The notes beneath the pieces are model-generated. The model ran no database searches and had not been told where the DNA came from. It saw only the letters and a program-made list of their open reading frames with translations. The position numbers and the translations under genes were made by a program. Below are positions 8,822-15,973 of a DNA stretch of 43,052 bases, piece after piece (positions within the stretch are counted from its first letter, which is position 1; each line of letters begins with the position of its first letter). Origin of the DNA: Bacteroidota bacterium (lineage in GTDB: Bacteria > Bacteroidota > Bacteroidia > Flavobacteriales > Flavobacteriaceae); contig JAGXRT010000011.1 of the NCBI GenBank assembly GCA_018335575.1, positions 1 to 43,052 on the forward strand, written 5' to 3'.

Positions 8822-9934
8822 ATGAAAAAAACACTCATATTTGGATCCATAGCAATTGGTTTAATTGCTGTACTAGTTTGGTTTGCTTCAAAAAACAGTA
8901 AATCACCTATTCAATTTGAAACGGAAAAACCATTTAAAACCAATATTGTTCGTAAAACGGTGGCTACCGGTAAAGTTATTCCGTTAGAAGAAGCTGAGAT
9001 TAAACCTAAAGTATCAGGAATCGTTGAAGATATATTTGTGGAAGAAGGTGCTAAAGTTAAGGTAGGCGATCTTATTGCTACTATTAGAGTGGTACCTAAT
9101 GTTCAATCATTAAATACAGCGCAAGGCGGTGTTAAAAATGCTCAATTACGATTTGAAAACTCAAAAACCTTATACGAAAGAAATAAAAACCTCTTTGATA
9201 AAGGTGTAATTTCCAGACAAGAATTTGAAGCTTCCCAATTAGATTTTAACAGTGCTAAACAAGATTTAAGCAATGCTCAAAACAATTTGGATATTATTAG
9301 AAAAGGTTCTGCTGTAGGTATGGGAAAAACTGCTAATACGTATGTAAAAGCTGAAATATCGGGCACTATTTTAGAGATTCCGGTTCGTAAGGGTACACAA
9401 GTTATAGAAAGTAATACGTTTAATGCTGGGACAACGATTGCTGTAATTGCAGATATGAGTAAAATGATTTTTGAAGGTAAAGTGGATGAAGCAGAAGTTG
9501 GAAAAATTAAAAATGGCACAGTGCTCGAAGTATCATTAGGAGCCATAGAAAAGAAAAAATATCCTGCAAAACTTAACTTTATAGCTCCTAAAGGAACTGA
9601 AGAAAATGGAGCGGTACAATTTAAAATTAAAGGAGATGTTACCTTAGATGAAGAATTTTTTGTTAGAGCAGGCTATAGTGCAAATGCTGATATTGTACTG
9701 GAGAAAAAAGACAGTGTATTGTCTATTAAAGAAGCGTTGCTGCAATTTGATAAAAAAACCGATGCACCCTATGTTGAGATTAAAGTAGGAGATCAAAAGT
9801 TTGAAAGACGCGATGTAGAATTAGGTATTTCTGACGGAGTAAACGTAGAAATTTTAAAGGGACTTACTTTAAAAGATGAAATTAAAATATGGAACAAAAC
9901 CTCAGCTAAGAAAGAAGAGGAAAAAGAAGAATAA
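8822..9934 (+). CDS. MacA/HlyD-like periplasmic adaptor of the ABC exporter
   Basis: The protein has 370 residues. An N-terminal membrane anchor (about 4-22) is followed by a biotinyl-lipoyl-like half (about 55-85, VSGIVEDIFVEEGAKVKVGD). Next comes a coiled-coil hairpin (about 95-165) and the returning lipoyl half (KAEISGTILEIPVRKGTQV). A beta-barrel domain and a membrane-proximal domain complete the protein, and the tail is very acidic and lysine-rich. This is the membrane fusion protein that should link the MacB-like permeases to an outer-membrane channel. No TolC-like gene accompanies this operon, so a channel encoded elsewhere is needed; the RND locus at 14657-20263 has one. A strong terminator follows the stop. 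Confidence 0.9.
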   Translation: MKKTLIFGSIAIGLIAVLVWFASKNSKSPIQFETEKPFKTNIVRKTVATGKVIPLEEAEIKPKVSGIVEDIFVEEGAKVKVGDLIATIRVVPNVQSLNTAQGGVKNAQLRFENSKTLYERNKNLFDKGVISRQEFEASQLDFNSAKQDLSNAQNNLDIIRKGSAVGMGKTANTYVKAEISGTILEIPVRKGTQVIESNTFNAGTTIAVIADMSKMIFEGKVDEAEVGKIKNGTVLEVSLGAIEKKKYPAKLNFIAPKGTEENGAVQFKIKGDVTLDEEFFVRAGYSANADIVLEKKDSVLSIKEALLQFDKKTDAPYVEIKVGDQKFERRDVELGISDGVNVEILKGLTLKDEIKIWNKTSAKKEEEKEE

Positions 9935-9944
9935 CTAAAATTAT

Positions 9945-9974
9945 AACAGCATCTAATTAAGATGCTGTTTTTAT
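9945..9974 (+). terminator. Terminator of the ABC exporter operon
   Basis: A 10-bp perfect stem (9945-9954 with 9960-9969; arms AACAGCATCT and AGATGCTGTT) with a 5-nt loop is followed by T-rich sequence. It lies 10 bp after the adaptor stop. Confidence 0.85.
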
Positions 9975-10067
9975 ATTCAAAACTTTGTAAAAAAGTGATT
10001 TTTATCAGTTAAAAAACTGAAAAAAATTCCGATATTTATAGGACTTAATTTAAAAAATGTTAAAGCC

Positions 10068-10451
10068 ATGGAGACCAAATTAATCTATCTTAGTGATTTA
10101 GAATTTAACCTAAGAGTGTGGAAAAGAGAACTTAAATTTCATAAAGAGGAATTAAAGAAATTTGAAAGGCAATTAGAAGATATCGCAAAAAGAAATTTAG
10201 GAATTGATGCAATGGCGCCACTTGAAGGTTTTCAAAATAAAATCATTAAAGAGAGAGAGGTAATTGATAAGTTAATGCAAAAGATAAGAATTAAGAAAAG
10301 AGCAGTTAAACGAGCAGATTTACACGAAGATATAGATGGACGATTACATCGAGAGCAAGAACCTTTACGCGATGATATGAAAACCTATGTAAAACTTCAT
10401 TACGAGCTCAAAGAAGCCTTAATGGATTTCTTAACAAAATGGGTACGATAA
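10068..10451 (+). CDS. Hypothetical coiled-coil protein
   Basis: This 127-residue protein is highly charged and almost wholly helical by inspection, with heptad-like spacing at about residues 8-45 (LEFNLRVWKRELKFHKEELKKF) and 58-85. There are no cysteines, no signal peptide and no membrane segment. Acidic and basic residues alternate in a way typical of cytoplasmic coiled coils. I do not recognise a named family. It is transcribed alone, with its own terminator immediately after the stop. A short inverted repeat (10005-10020, TCAGTT / AACTGA) lies about 50 bp upstream of the start. Confidence 0.7.
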   Translation: METKLIYLSDLEFNLRVWKRELKFHKEELKKFERQLEDIAKRNLGIDAMAPLEGFQNKIIKEREVIDKLMQKIRIKKRAVKRADLHEDIDGRLHREQEPLRDDMKTYVKLHYELKEALMDFLTKWVR

Positions 10452-10480
10452 AAAAAAAGGAGCTTTTAGCTCCTTTTTTT
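10452..10480. terminator. Bidirectional terminator between convergent genes
   Basis: A 7-bp stem AGGAGCT / AGCTCCT (10458-10464 with 10468-10474) has a TTT loop and is flanked by A and T tracts on both sides. It lies between the coiled-coil gene (plus) and the dehydrogenase gene (minus). Confidence 0.85.
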
Positions 10481-10486
10481 ATAATT

Positions 10487-11377
10487 CTATTTTGAAAATT
10501 GTGCCGATACCATTTCAGCTTTTTTACTGGCACTGTAATCATAAAATCCTTCACCCGATTTTACCCCTAATTTACCGGCTGTAACCATATTGACTAACAA
10601 CGGACAGGGTGCATATTTCGGATTTCCAAATCCATCGTGCAATACTTTTAAGATGGATAAACATACGTCTAATCCAATAAAATCGGCTAACTGTAACGGT
10701 CCCATAGGATGTGCCATTCCTAATTTCATCACGGTGTCAATTTCCTGTACTCCTGATACACCTTCGTACAACGAGTAAATAGCTTCGTTGAGCATCGGCA
10801 TTAGGATTCTGTTGGCAACAAATCCTGGATAATCATTTACCTCAACCGGAACTTTATTCAGTTTTTTAGAAAGATCCATTATAGTGGATGTTACTTCATC
10901 TGAAGTAGAGTAACCACGGATGATTTCAACCAATTTCATAATGGGCACCGGATTCATAAAGTGCATTCCAATAACCATAGCTGGGCGTTTAGTAACCGAT
11001 GCAATTTTGGTTATAGAAATGGAGGAGGTATTGGAAGCGAGTATGGTTTCTTTTTTACAAACTTCATCGAGTTCTTTAAAAATTTTAAGTTTTAAATCAA
11101 TATTTTCAGTAGCTGCTTCTACCACCAAATCAACATCAGCAACCCCTTCTTTTACCGTCGTAAAAGTTTTAATGTTGTTAAGTGTTTGCGTTTTTAATTC
11201 GACGCTAATTTGTTCCTTTGCTAACATCCTGTCTAAATTGGTCGTAATGGTAGCCAGTCCTTTTTCAAGGGCTGTAGGTGAGACATCTATTAAATTAACC
11301 GTGTAACCAAATTGTGCAAAGGTATGGGCAATACCGTTACCCATAGTTCCTGCACCTATAACTGCAATAGTTTTCAT
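10487..11377 (-). CDS. hbd: 3-hydroxybutyryl-CoA dehydrogenase (3-hydroxyacyl-CoA dehydrogenase family)
   Basis: This 296-residue NAD(P)-dependent enzyme interconverts 3-hydroxyacyl-CoA and 3-oxoacyl-CoA. The Rossmann nucleotide-binding motif is GAGTMGNG (8-15). The catalytic region has ASNTSSIS (114-121) and the catalytic histidine at 139 in GMHFMNPVP, with the partner glutamate near 151. The C-terminal dimerisation domain contains the typical YPGFVANRILMPMLNEA stretch. The length matches stand-alone Hbd/PaaH enzymes rather than multifunctional FadB. It is a single gene, so the sequence does not tell whether it serves fatty-acid oxidation, phenylacetate breakdown or butyrate-type metabolism. 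It is divergent from pcm. Confidence 0.9.
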   Translation of the reverse strand: MKTIAVIGAGTMGNGIAHTFAQFGYTVNLIDVSPTALEKGLATITTNLDRMLAKEQISVELKTQTLNNIKTFTTVKEGVADVDLVVEAATENIDLKLKIFKELDEVCKKETILASNTSSISITKIASVTKRPAMVIGMHFMNPVPIMKLVEIIRGYSTSDEVTSTIMDLSKKLNKVPVEVNDYPGFVANRILMPMLNEAIYSLYEGVSGVQEIDTVMKLGMAHPMGPLQLADFIGLDVCLSILKVLHDGFGNPKYAPCPLLVNMVTAGKLGVKSGEGFYDYSASKKAEMVSAQFSK

Positions 11378-11509
11378 TGTAAAATGTTTAAAATGTTTTA
11401 AATCAGAATTTAAACAAAAATACTATTATTATACCTAAATGAATGTATTTATTCCTTCTTTTTGATGTACTAAAAACCTATTTTTACACTTTAATTGAAT
11501 GCATATAAA

Positions 11510-12151
11510 ATGATAGATACTCCTAAACATCAGGGATTGCGAAAACAATTGGTAAAACTAATTGAAGAAAAGGGTATTTCTAGTAAAAAAGTATTGCAAG
11601 CCATTTCAACTGTTCCTAGGCATTTGTTTATGGATTCTGGTTTTGTTGAGTTTGCCTATATTGATAAACCATATCCGATAGGAGCAGAGCAAACCATTTC
11701 GCAACCTTTTACGGTTGCTTTTCAAACGGAATTATTAGAAGTTGAAGAAGGAGATAAGGTGCTTGAAATTGGCACCGGTTCTGGCTATCAAACAGCTGTT
11801 TTAATTGAGCTAAAAGCAAAAGTATACAGCATTGAAAGGCAACAGGAATTGTTTAAAAAAACAAAATTGCGATTGCCAAAATTGGGCTATCAGGCAAAAT
11901 CATTGGTTTTTGGAGATGGTTATAAAGGCTTATCCGAACATGCACCTTTTGATAAAATTATTGTAACAGCCGGAGCGCCAATTATTCCAAAAGCATTGCT
12001 TAGTCAGTTAGCCATTGGCGGGCGGATGGTAATTCCGGTAGGAGAAGAAATTCAAACCATGATGGTTATCATTCGTAAATCAGAAACTGAATTTGAAAAG
12101 CACGAACACGGCAGTTTTAGATTTGTACCTTTGTTGAAAGACAAGAATTAA
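11510..12151 (+). CDS. pcm: Protein-L-isoaspartate O-methyltransferase
   Basis: This enzyme methylates abnormal L-isoaspartyl residues in aged proteins with S-adenosylmethionine, starting their repair. The SAM-binding motif VLEIGTGSGYQTA is at 84-96. The upstream family motif PIGAEQTISQPFTVA (56-70) and the downstream segment FDKIIVTAGAP are also present. I use the ATG at 11510 (213 residues, MIDTPKHQGLRKQL). An in-frame TTG at 11495 would add five residues but lacks support, since flavobacterial Pcm proteins usually begin M-x-D-T-x-K-H-Q-G-L. It is a single gene with a hairpin downstream. Confidence 0.93.
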   Translation: MIDTPKHQGLRKQLVKLIEEKGISSKKVLQAISTVPRHLFMDSGFVEFAYIDKPYPIGAEQTISQPFTVAFQTELLEVEEGDKVLEIGTGSGYQTAVLIELKAKVYSIERQQELFKKTKLRLPKLGYQAKSLVFGDGYKGLSEHAPFDKIIVTAGAPIIPKALLSQLAIGGRMVIPVGEEIQTMMVIIRKSETEFEKHEHGSFRFVPLLKDKN

Positions 12152-12185
12152 AAAAGCCCAAGATTAATTGGGCTTTAATTTGTTT
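12152..12185. terminator. Hairpin between pcm and the DUF2147 gene
   Basis: A 9-bp stem AAAGCCCAA / TTGGGCTTT (12153-12161 with 12168-12176) has a 6-nt loop. The A-tract on the left gives a good U-run for the minus-strand gene. The right-hand T-tract is interrupted, so termination of pcm itself may be weaker. Confidence 0.65.
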
Positions 12186-12197
12186 TGATTAATATAT

Positions 12198-12632
12198 TTA
12201 CTCTGTAACGCGATACCAGTATTGAGTTCTTCCAATTAAAGCAAATCCAATAAACCCACGTACTTTAAGTTTATTGTTATCTTCTAATGTGATGTAGCAT
12301 TTGTATTCTTTACCATTTTTTGGATCAAGAATAGTACCGCCACTGTACTCATTTCCGTCTTTTTTTAGTCCTTCTACAATTACCATTCCTTTAACTGGTT
12401 TGTTTTTTTTGTCTCCTTTACACTCGTCACATACTTTATTTTCTTTACCTTTTTCAAGTACTTGTAAAACTTTACCATAAACTTTACCGTCTTTCTGATA
12501 AATTTCTACGATAGATTTTTCATTACCTGTTTCGTCGTCAATAGTTTTCCATTTTCCGAAAACAGTTTGAGCTGATACTGACATCATGCCAACAACAGCA
12601 ACCATTAATAGAGATACAATTAGTTTTTTCAT
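12198..12632 (-). CDS. DUF2147 family exported protein
   Basis: The protein has 144 residues with a clear signal peptide (MKKLIVSLLMVAVVGMMSVSAQ, cleavage after about residue 21). The mature part has the DUF2147 pattern: VFGKWKTIDDETG near the start, a VCDECKGDKKNKPVKGM segment with a CxxC pair, GGTILDPKNGKEYKC, and a final LKVRGFIGFALIGRTQYWYR stretch. The fold is expected to be a small periplasmic beta-barrel. Family members are common in Bacteroidota and Proteobacteria and have no established function. It is downstream of the KdsC-like gene on the same strand with a 44-bp gap, so it may have its own promoter. Confidence 0.9.
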   Translation of the reverse strand: MKKLIVSLLMVAVVGMMSVSAQTVFGKWKTIDDETGNEKSIVEIYQKDGKVYGKVLQVLEKGKENKVCDECKGDKKNKPVKGMVIVEGLKKDGNEYSGGTILDPKNGKEYKCYITLEDNNKLKVRGFIGFALIGRTQYWYRVTE

Positions 12633-12676
12633 GTTAAGTTATATTAATTATTTGATGATGTGAATATATAAAATTT

Positions 12677-13204
12677 TTAATCAAATTTAGCATCAAATTG
12701 TTGTTGCCATTTTCCTTGTACTTTTAATACTTGTTCCAGTACATCTCTAACGCATCCTTCGCCTCCTTTTTTGTGTGAAATATAATCAGAAATGCTTTGT
12801 ATTTCTGGTACAGCATCCTTCGGACAGGTAGGTAATCCTACTTTTTGCATAACTTCATAATCGGGAATATCATCTCCCATGTATAAAATTGCAGAAGGAT
12901 CCAGTTGATACATATCCATTAATTCATAAAGCTTTTCTAATTTATTATGCACACCTAAATAAATATCGGTTACACCCAATCCTTGCATGCGTTTTCTAAC
13001 CCCTTCATTGGTTCCGCCTGATATAATACAGACTTTGTAACCCATGTCCACAGCAATTTTAACGGCATAACCATCTTTAATATTCATTTGACGTGCCAAT
13101 TCGCCATTGGCAAAAACGTGTACATATCCGTTTGTAAAAACCCCATCAACATCAAATATAAAGGTGTTGATTTCATTCATTTTTTCTTTAAAGTGTTTTT
13201 TCAT
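12677..13204 (-). CDS. kdsC: KdsC-like HAD phosphatase (3-deoxy-D-manno-octulosonate 8-phosphate phosphatase)
   Basis: The protein has 175 residues. KdsC removes the phosphate of Kdo-8-phosphate in the pathway to the lipopolysaccharide inner core. It belongs to the capless C0 class of HAD hydrolases that act as tetramers. Motif I is FDVDGVFT (17-24) with nucleophile D18 and acid/base D20. Motif II is IISGG (60-64), the conserved lysine is K88, and motif III is YMGDDIPD (108-115). The length is normal for the family. The start overlaps the end of the DUF2520 gene by 17 bp, indicating co-transcription. Assignment to Kdo-8-phosphate, rather than another sugar phosphate, rests on family resemblance. 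Confidence 0.88.
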   Translation of the reverse strand: MKKHFKEKMNEINTFIFDVDGVFTNGYVHVFANGELARQMNIKDGYAVKIAVDMGYKVCIISGGTNEGVRKRMQGLGVTDIYLGVHNKLEKLYELMDMYQLDPSAILYMGDDIPDYEVMQKVGLPTCPKDAVPEIQSISDYISHKKGGEGCVRDVLEQVLKVQGKWQQQFDAKFD

Positions 13205-13949
13205 TATGCCTTATGATAGATTCTGTTAATTGTTTATATAGTTTTTGATACTGCGTTGATATTAAATTCAAATGATGTTGGATGGTAACCGTATCCTTGC
13301 GTTTTGCCGGTCCAGTTTGGGCTGCTGTTGGTTCTAACAGCTTAATTTTTTCTGCTGTTTCAAGGATTAATGGATGTAATATTTCGAACGGTATGTTATG
13401 TTCTTTACAAATACTGTGCCCTATTGTATACATATGATTTACAAAATTGCAAACAAAAACAGCTGATACATGAAGGTACTGGCGTTGTTGTGATGAAATG
13501 CGGTACACTTTTTTGGATACTTTTTCAGCGAGATTTTGCAAGAGCAGATAATCATTTTCATTTGCAGCTTCAATACAAATAGGAACGTTGGAAAAATTAA
13601 TTTTCTTTTGTCTGGAAAACGTTTGCAAAGGGTAAAAAACCCCTTTTCTGTTTTTTGAATTTAGCGAATTCATATCAATACTGCCAGAAGTATGAACAAC
13701 CAAGCAATTTGAGTGAGGAATTGCTTCAGAAACTGACATAATAGCATTATCAGTAACAGAAATTATGAAAACATCCGCTTTTTTAAGTGTTGAAATATCG
13801 GAGGTAATTTGAACTACCTCTTTAAATTGATGAATCGATTCCAACGACCTATTGTATAGCTGTACCAACCTAACATCTTTTATTCTTAAAAGATGTTTAA
13901 TTAGGTGATAGGCTACGTTTCCGCCACCAATGATACTTACATTTATCAT
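13188..13949 (-). CDS. Rossmann-fold oxidoreductase with DUF2520 domain
   Basis: The protein has 253 residues. The N-terminus has a nucleotide-binding motif (MINVSIIGGGNVAYHL, glycines 8-10). An NADP-oxidoreductase-like domain extends to about residue 120 and includes VVHTSGSIDM. The rest is a helical DUF2520 domain with HVSAVFVCNFVNHMY (155-169) and LLEPTAAQTGPAKRKD. This layout is like 6-phosphogluconate dehydrogenase-fold enzymes, but the substrate is unknown. It is translationally coupled to the KdsC-like gene (17-bp overlap), a pairing I recall as common in Bacteroidota, which hints at a role in cell-envelope metabolism. That link is inference. Confidence 0.85.
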   Translation of the reverse strand: MINVSIIGGGNVAYHLIKHLLRIKDVRLVQLYNRSLESIHQFKEVVQITSDISTLKKADVFIISVTDNAIMSVSEAIPHSNCLVVHTSGSIDMNSLNSKNRKGVFYPLQTFSRQKKINFSNVPICIEAANENDYLLLQNLAEKVSKKVYRISSQQRQYLHVSAVFVCNFVNHMYTIGHSICKEHNIPFEILHPLILETAEKIKLLEPTAAQTGPAKRKDTVTIQHHLNLISTQYQKLYKQLTESIIRHNEKTL

Positions 13950-14028
13950 AAAACGAAGATAATGAAGATTTAACCAAATGTAAAATAAAACGATTTATTT
14001 GTATCTTAGTGTTATAAATATAAATGTT

Positions 14029-14625
14029 ATGAAAACACTAATGAGTTTTATGGTTCTTTGTATGCTTTTATTATGGCCTCAATTTACAATAGGTCAAAGT
14101 ACTAAAGCTAAAATACTAACGGAGAATACAGCCAACGTTAAGGTGAGTAATTCTATTCACAAGTTTGTGGTATTTGATATCAATCATATGCCTTTTGATT
14201 TTGCTAAGTTAAAGGGAAAGAAAATAATAGTAGTGAATACGGCCTCAAAATGTGGATATACTCCTCAGTATGAGCAGCTTCAAAAACTGTATGAAAAGTA
14301 TCAACAAAAAGGATTGGTTATTGTTGGATTTCCTGCCAATAATTTTAGAAATCAAGAGCCTGGAACCAACGAAGAAATTGCAGAATTTTGTAAACTTAAT
14401 TATGGGGTTACGTTTCCAATGATGGAAAAAATTTCTGTAAAAGGTGATGATATTCATCCCATCTATCAGTTTTTAACGCAAATGGAAAAGAATGGTGTGC
14501 TAGACTCTGAAGTTGCTTGGAATTTTCAAAAGTATTTAATAAATGAAAAAGGAATTCTGGTTAAAATGATTAAACACTCGACGTCTCCGTTGGATGATGA
14601 AATTATTAAATGGATAGAACAATAA
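14029..14625 (+). CDS. Exported glutathione peroxidase-family protein
   Basis: The protein has 198 residues from the ATG at 14029; an in-frame TTG at 13999 gives an unlikely 10-residue extension. Residues 1-23 look like a signal peptide (MKTLMSFMVLCMLLLWPQFT, then IGQS), so the enzyme is probably periplasmic or lipid-free secreted. Active-site features of the GPx family are present: NTASKCGYTPQY (70-81) with peroxidatic Cys75, GFPANNFRNQEPG (100-112) with Gln109, and WNF (164-166). The active residue is cysteine, not selenocysteine. A second cysteine, C121 in EFCKLNYGVTFP, could help resolve the disulfide. Such enzymes generally use thioredoxin rather than glutathione; the periplasmic reductant here is not evident. 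Confidence 0.88.
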   Translation: MKTLMSFMVLCMLLLWPQFTIGQSTKAKILTENTANVKVSNSIHKFVVFDINHMPFDFAKLKGKKIIVVNTASKCGYTPQYEQLQKLYEKYQQKGLVIVGFPANNFRNQEPGTNEEIAEFCKLNYGVTFPMMEKISVKGDDIHPIYQFLTQMEKNGVLDSEVAWNFQKYLINEKGILVKMIKHSTSPLDDEIIKWIEQ

Positions 14626-14652
14626 AAAAAGCCACGCAAGTGGCTTTTTTTT
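14626..14652. terminator. Bidirectional terminator between GPx and the RND operon
   Basis: A GCCAC / GTGGC stem (14631-14635 with 14640-14644) with a GCAA tetraloop, extended by A7 and T8 tracts, serves both convergent transcripts. Confidence 0.85.
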
Positions 14653-14656
14653 ATTG

Positions 14657-15973
14657 TTAAAAATTAGTGTTTAATAAATTGCCACTTAATTGTAACAGCA
14701 CCAACTCAGCTATTTTAGCATCGTACGTAGCTTTGTTTAAATTGGTTTGAGCGTTTAATAAATTAACTTGTGCTTGTCTAAATTGCAAGGATGTTAGTTG
14801 TCCAAGTTTAAATAATTCTTCCGATCGTTCAAAATTTCGTTCATTAGTTGCTAAATTCGTTTGTTCGGCATTTACAATAAATAAATTGTTTTGGTATACT
14901 TCCCAAGCATTTAACATATTGCGCTTAAGTTCTTGCACTAATTCCTCTCTTTGAATGTTAAGATTCTCAATCGAAATTTTAGCATTTTGATTTTTAATTT
15001 TGGTTGCACCGCCATCAAAAATATTCCACGCTAAGCTTAATCCGGCAGCTAAATTGTTTGATTTTTGTTCTAAGAACTGATAATTGATATCATTATTAAT
15101 GGTATTTAACCCATAAGTCGAACTGAAATTAATCAATGGCAACCAGGCTGAATTAGCTATTTTTAAATCGTATTTGCCTATTTCAATGTTGCTTTCAGCT
15201 TTTAAAAGAGATACATTATTAGCTTGTGCATCAGCCAACAACTTATTTTTTTCTAAATCAGTTAGAAACAATACACCAGTTTCTACTTTAAAATTGGTAA
15301 GTACATCCTTTCCGATAAGTAAATTTAAATCGCGTTTAGCATTGGCTAATTGTCGTTTTATATTTAAATAGGAAATGCTGTCATTATTAACGTCGACCTC
15401 TGCATTTAAAACCTCTAATTTGGTAGTTTGACCGTAATCATAACTATAGGAAACACGTTTTAGCCGTTGTTTGGAAATATCAAGGGATTGTTTGATAAAG
15501 TTTTCATTTTGTGATAAACGTGCAATTTCAAAATACTTGGTAAAAACACTTATAAAAGTAGTTTCAATAATGGCACGAGCATCCAATTCAGATATTTGAT
15601 GCGTTTCCCGTAGTTTTTTGTAATTATATGCCCTTCCAAATCCATCAAAAACCGTGTACTTAATACCAATTGATGAGTTGTAATTATTAGATTCGGCATT
15701 TTCAATAGCGCTTAAAACACCGGTATGCGATTTATTGTCTGTAGATGTATTACTGTAATTAACACCTGCATTAGCACTTACAGTAGGTAAAAAACGATTG
15801 TTTAAAATACTAGCATTGTTTTTTGCTATTGCTGCTTTGTTATTAGCTATTTTGATACTGTAATTATGATCTAGTGCAAAATCTAATGCGTCATTTTTAG
15901 TTAATAATTCCTGAGCATTACCAGTGTTAATAGAAATTATTAACAGCATAATTAGGATAATATTATAGTTCAT
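14657..15973 (-). CDS. TolC-family outer-membrane efflux protein
   Basis: The protein has 438 residues, with a signal peptide (about 1-20, ending NTGNAQ). The mature protein shows the TolC/OEP duplication: two long helical halves, each with a conserved asparagine- and alanine-rich segment (AANNKAAIAKNNASILNNRFLP-like near 40-60, with its counterpart near 260-290). The C-terminus is a long helix (LLNAQTNLNKATYDAKIAE). It forms the outer-membrane channel of the tripartite pump encoded just upstream and overlaps the pump gene by 11 bp. It may also serve the ABC exporter at 4372-9934, which has no channel of its own; that is inference. Confidence 0.9.
   Translation of the reverse strand: MNYNIILIMLLIISINTGNAQELLTKNDALDFALDHNYSIKIANNKAAIAKNNASILNNRFLPTVSANAGVNYSNTSTDNKSHTGVLSAIENAESNNYNSSIGIKYTVFDGFGRAYNYKKLRETHQISELDARAIIETTFISVFTKYFEIARLSQNENFIKQSLDISKQRLKRVSYSYDYGQTTKLEVLNAEVDVNNDSISYLNIKRQLANAKRDLNLLIGKDVLTNFKVETGVLFLTDLEKNKLLADAQANNVSLLKAESNIEIGKYDLKIANSAWLPLINFSSTYGLNTINNDINYQFLEQKSNNLAAGLSLAWNIFDGGATKIKNQNAKISIENLNIQREELVQELKRNMLNAWEVYQNNLFIVNAEQTNLATNERNFERSEELFKLGQLTSLQFRQAQVNLLNAQTNLNKATYDAKIAELVLLQLSGNLLNTNF

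Noticed and set aside
10005-10020. Second terminator after the ABC exporter operon (TCAGTT / AACTGA)
   Set aside because: The stem is only 6 AT-rich pairs and is followed by A, not T, on the plus strand. It might still be a minor regulatory hairpin for the next gene.
13999-14028. TTG start adding ten residues to the glutathione peroxidase
   Set aside because: The ATG at 14029 directly opens a normal signal peptide, while the extension would bury it.
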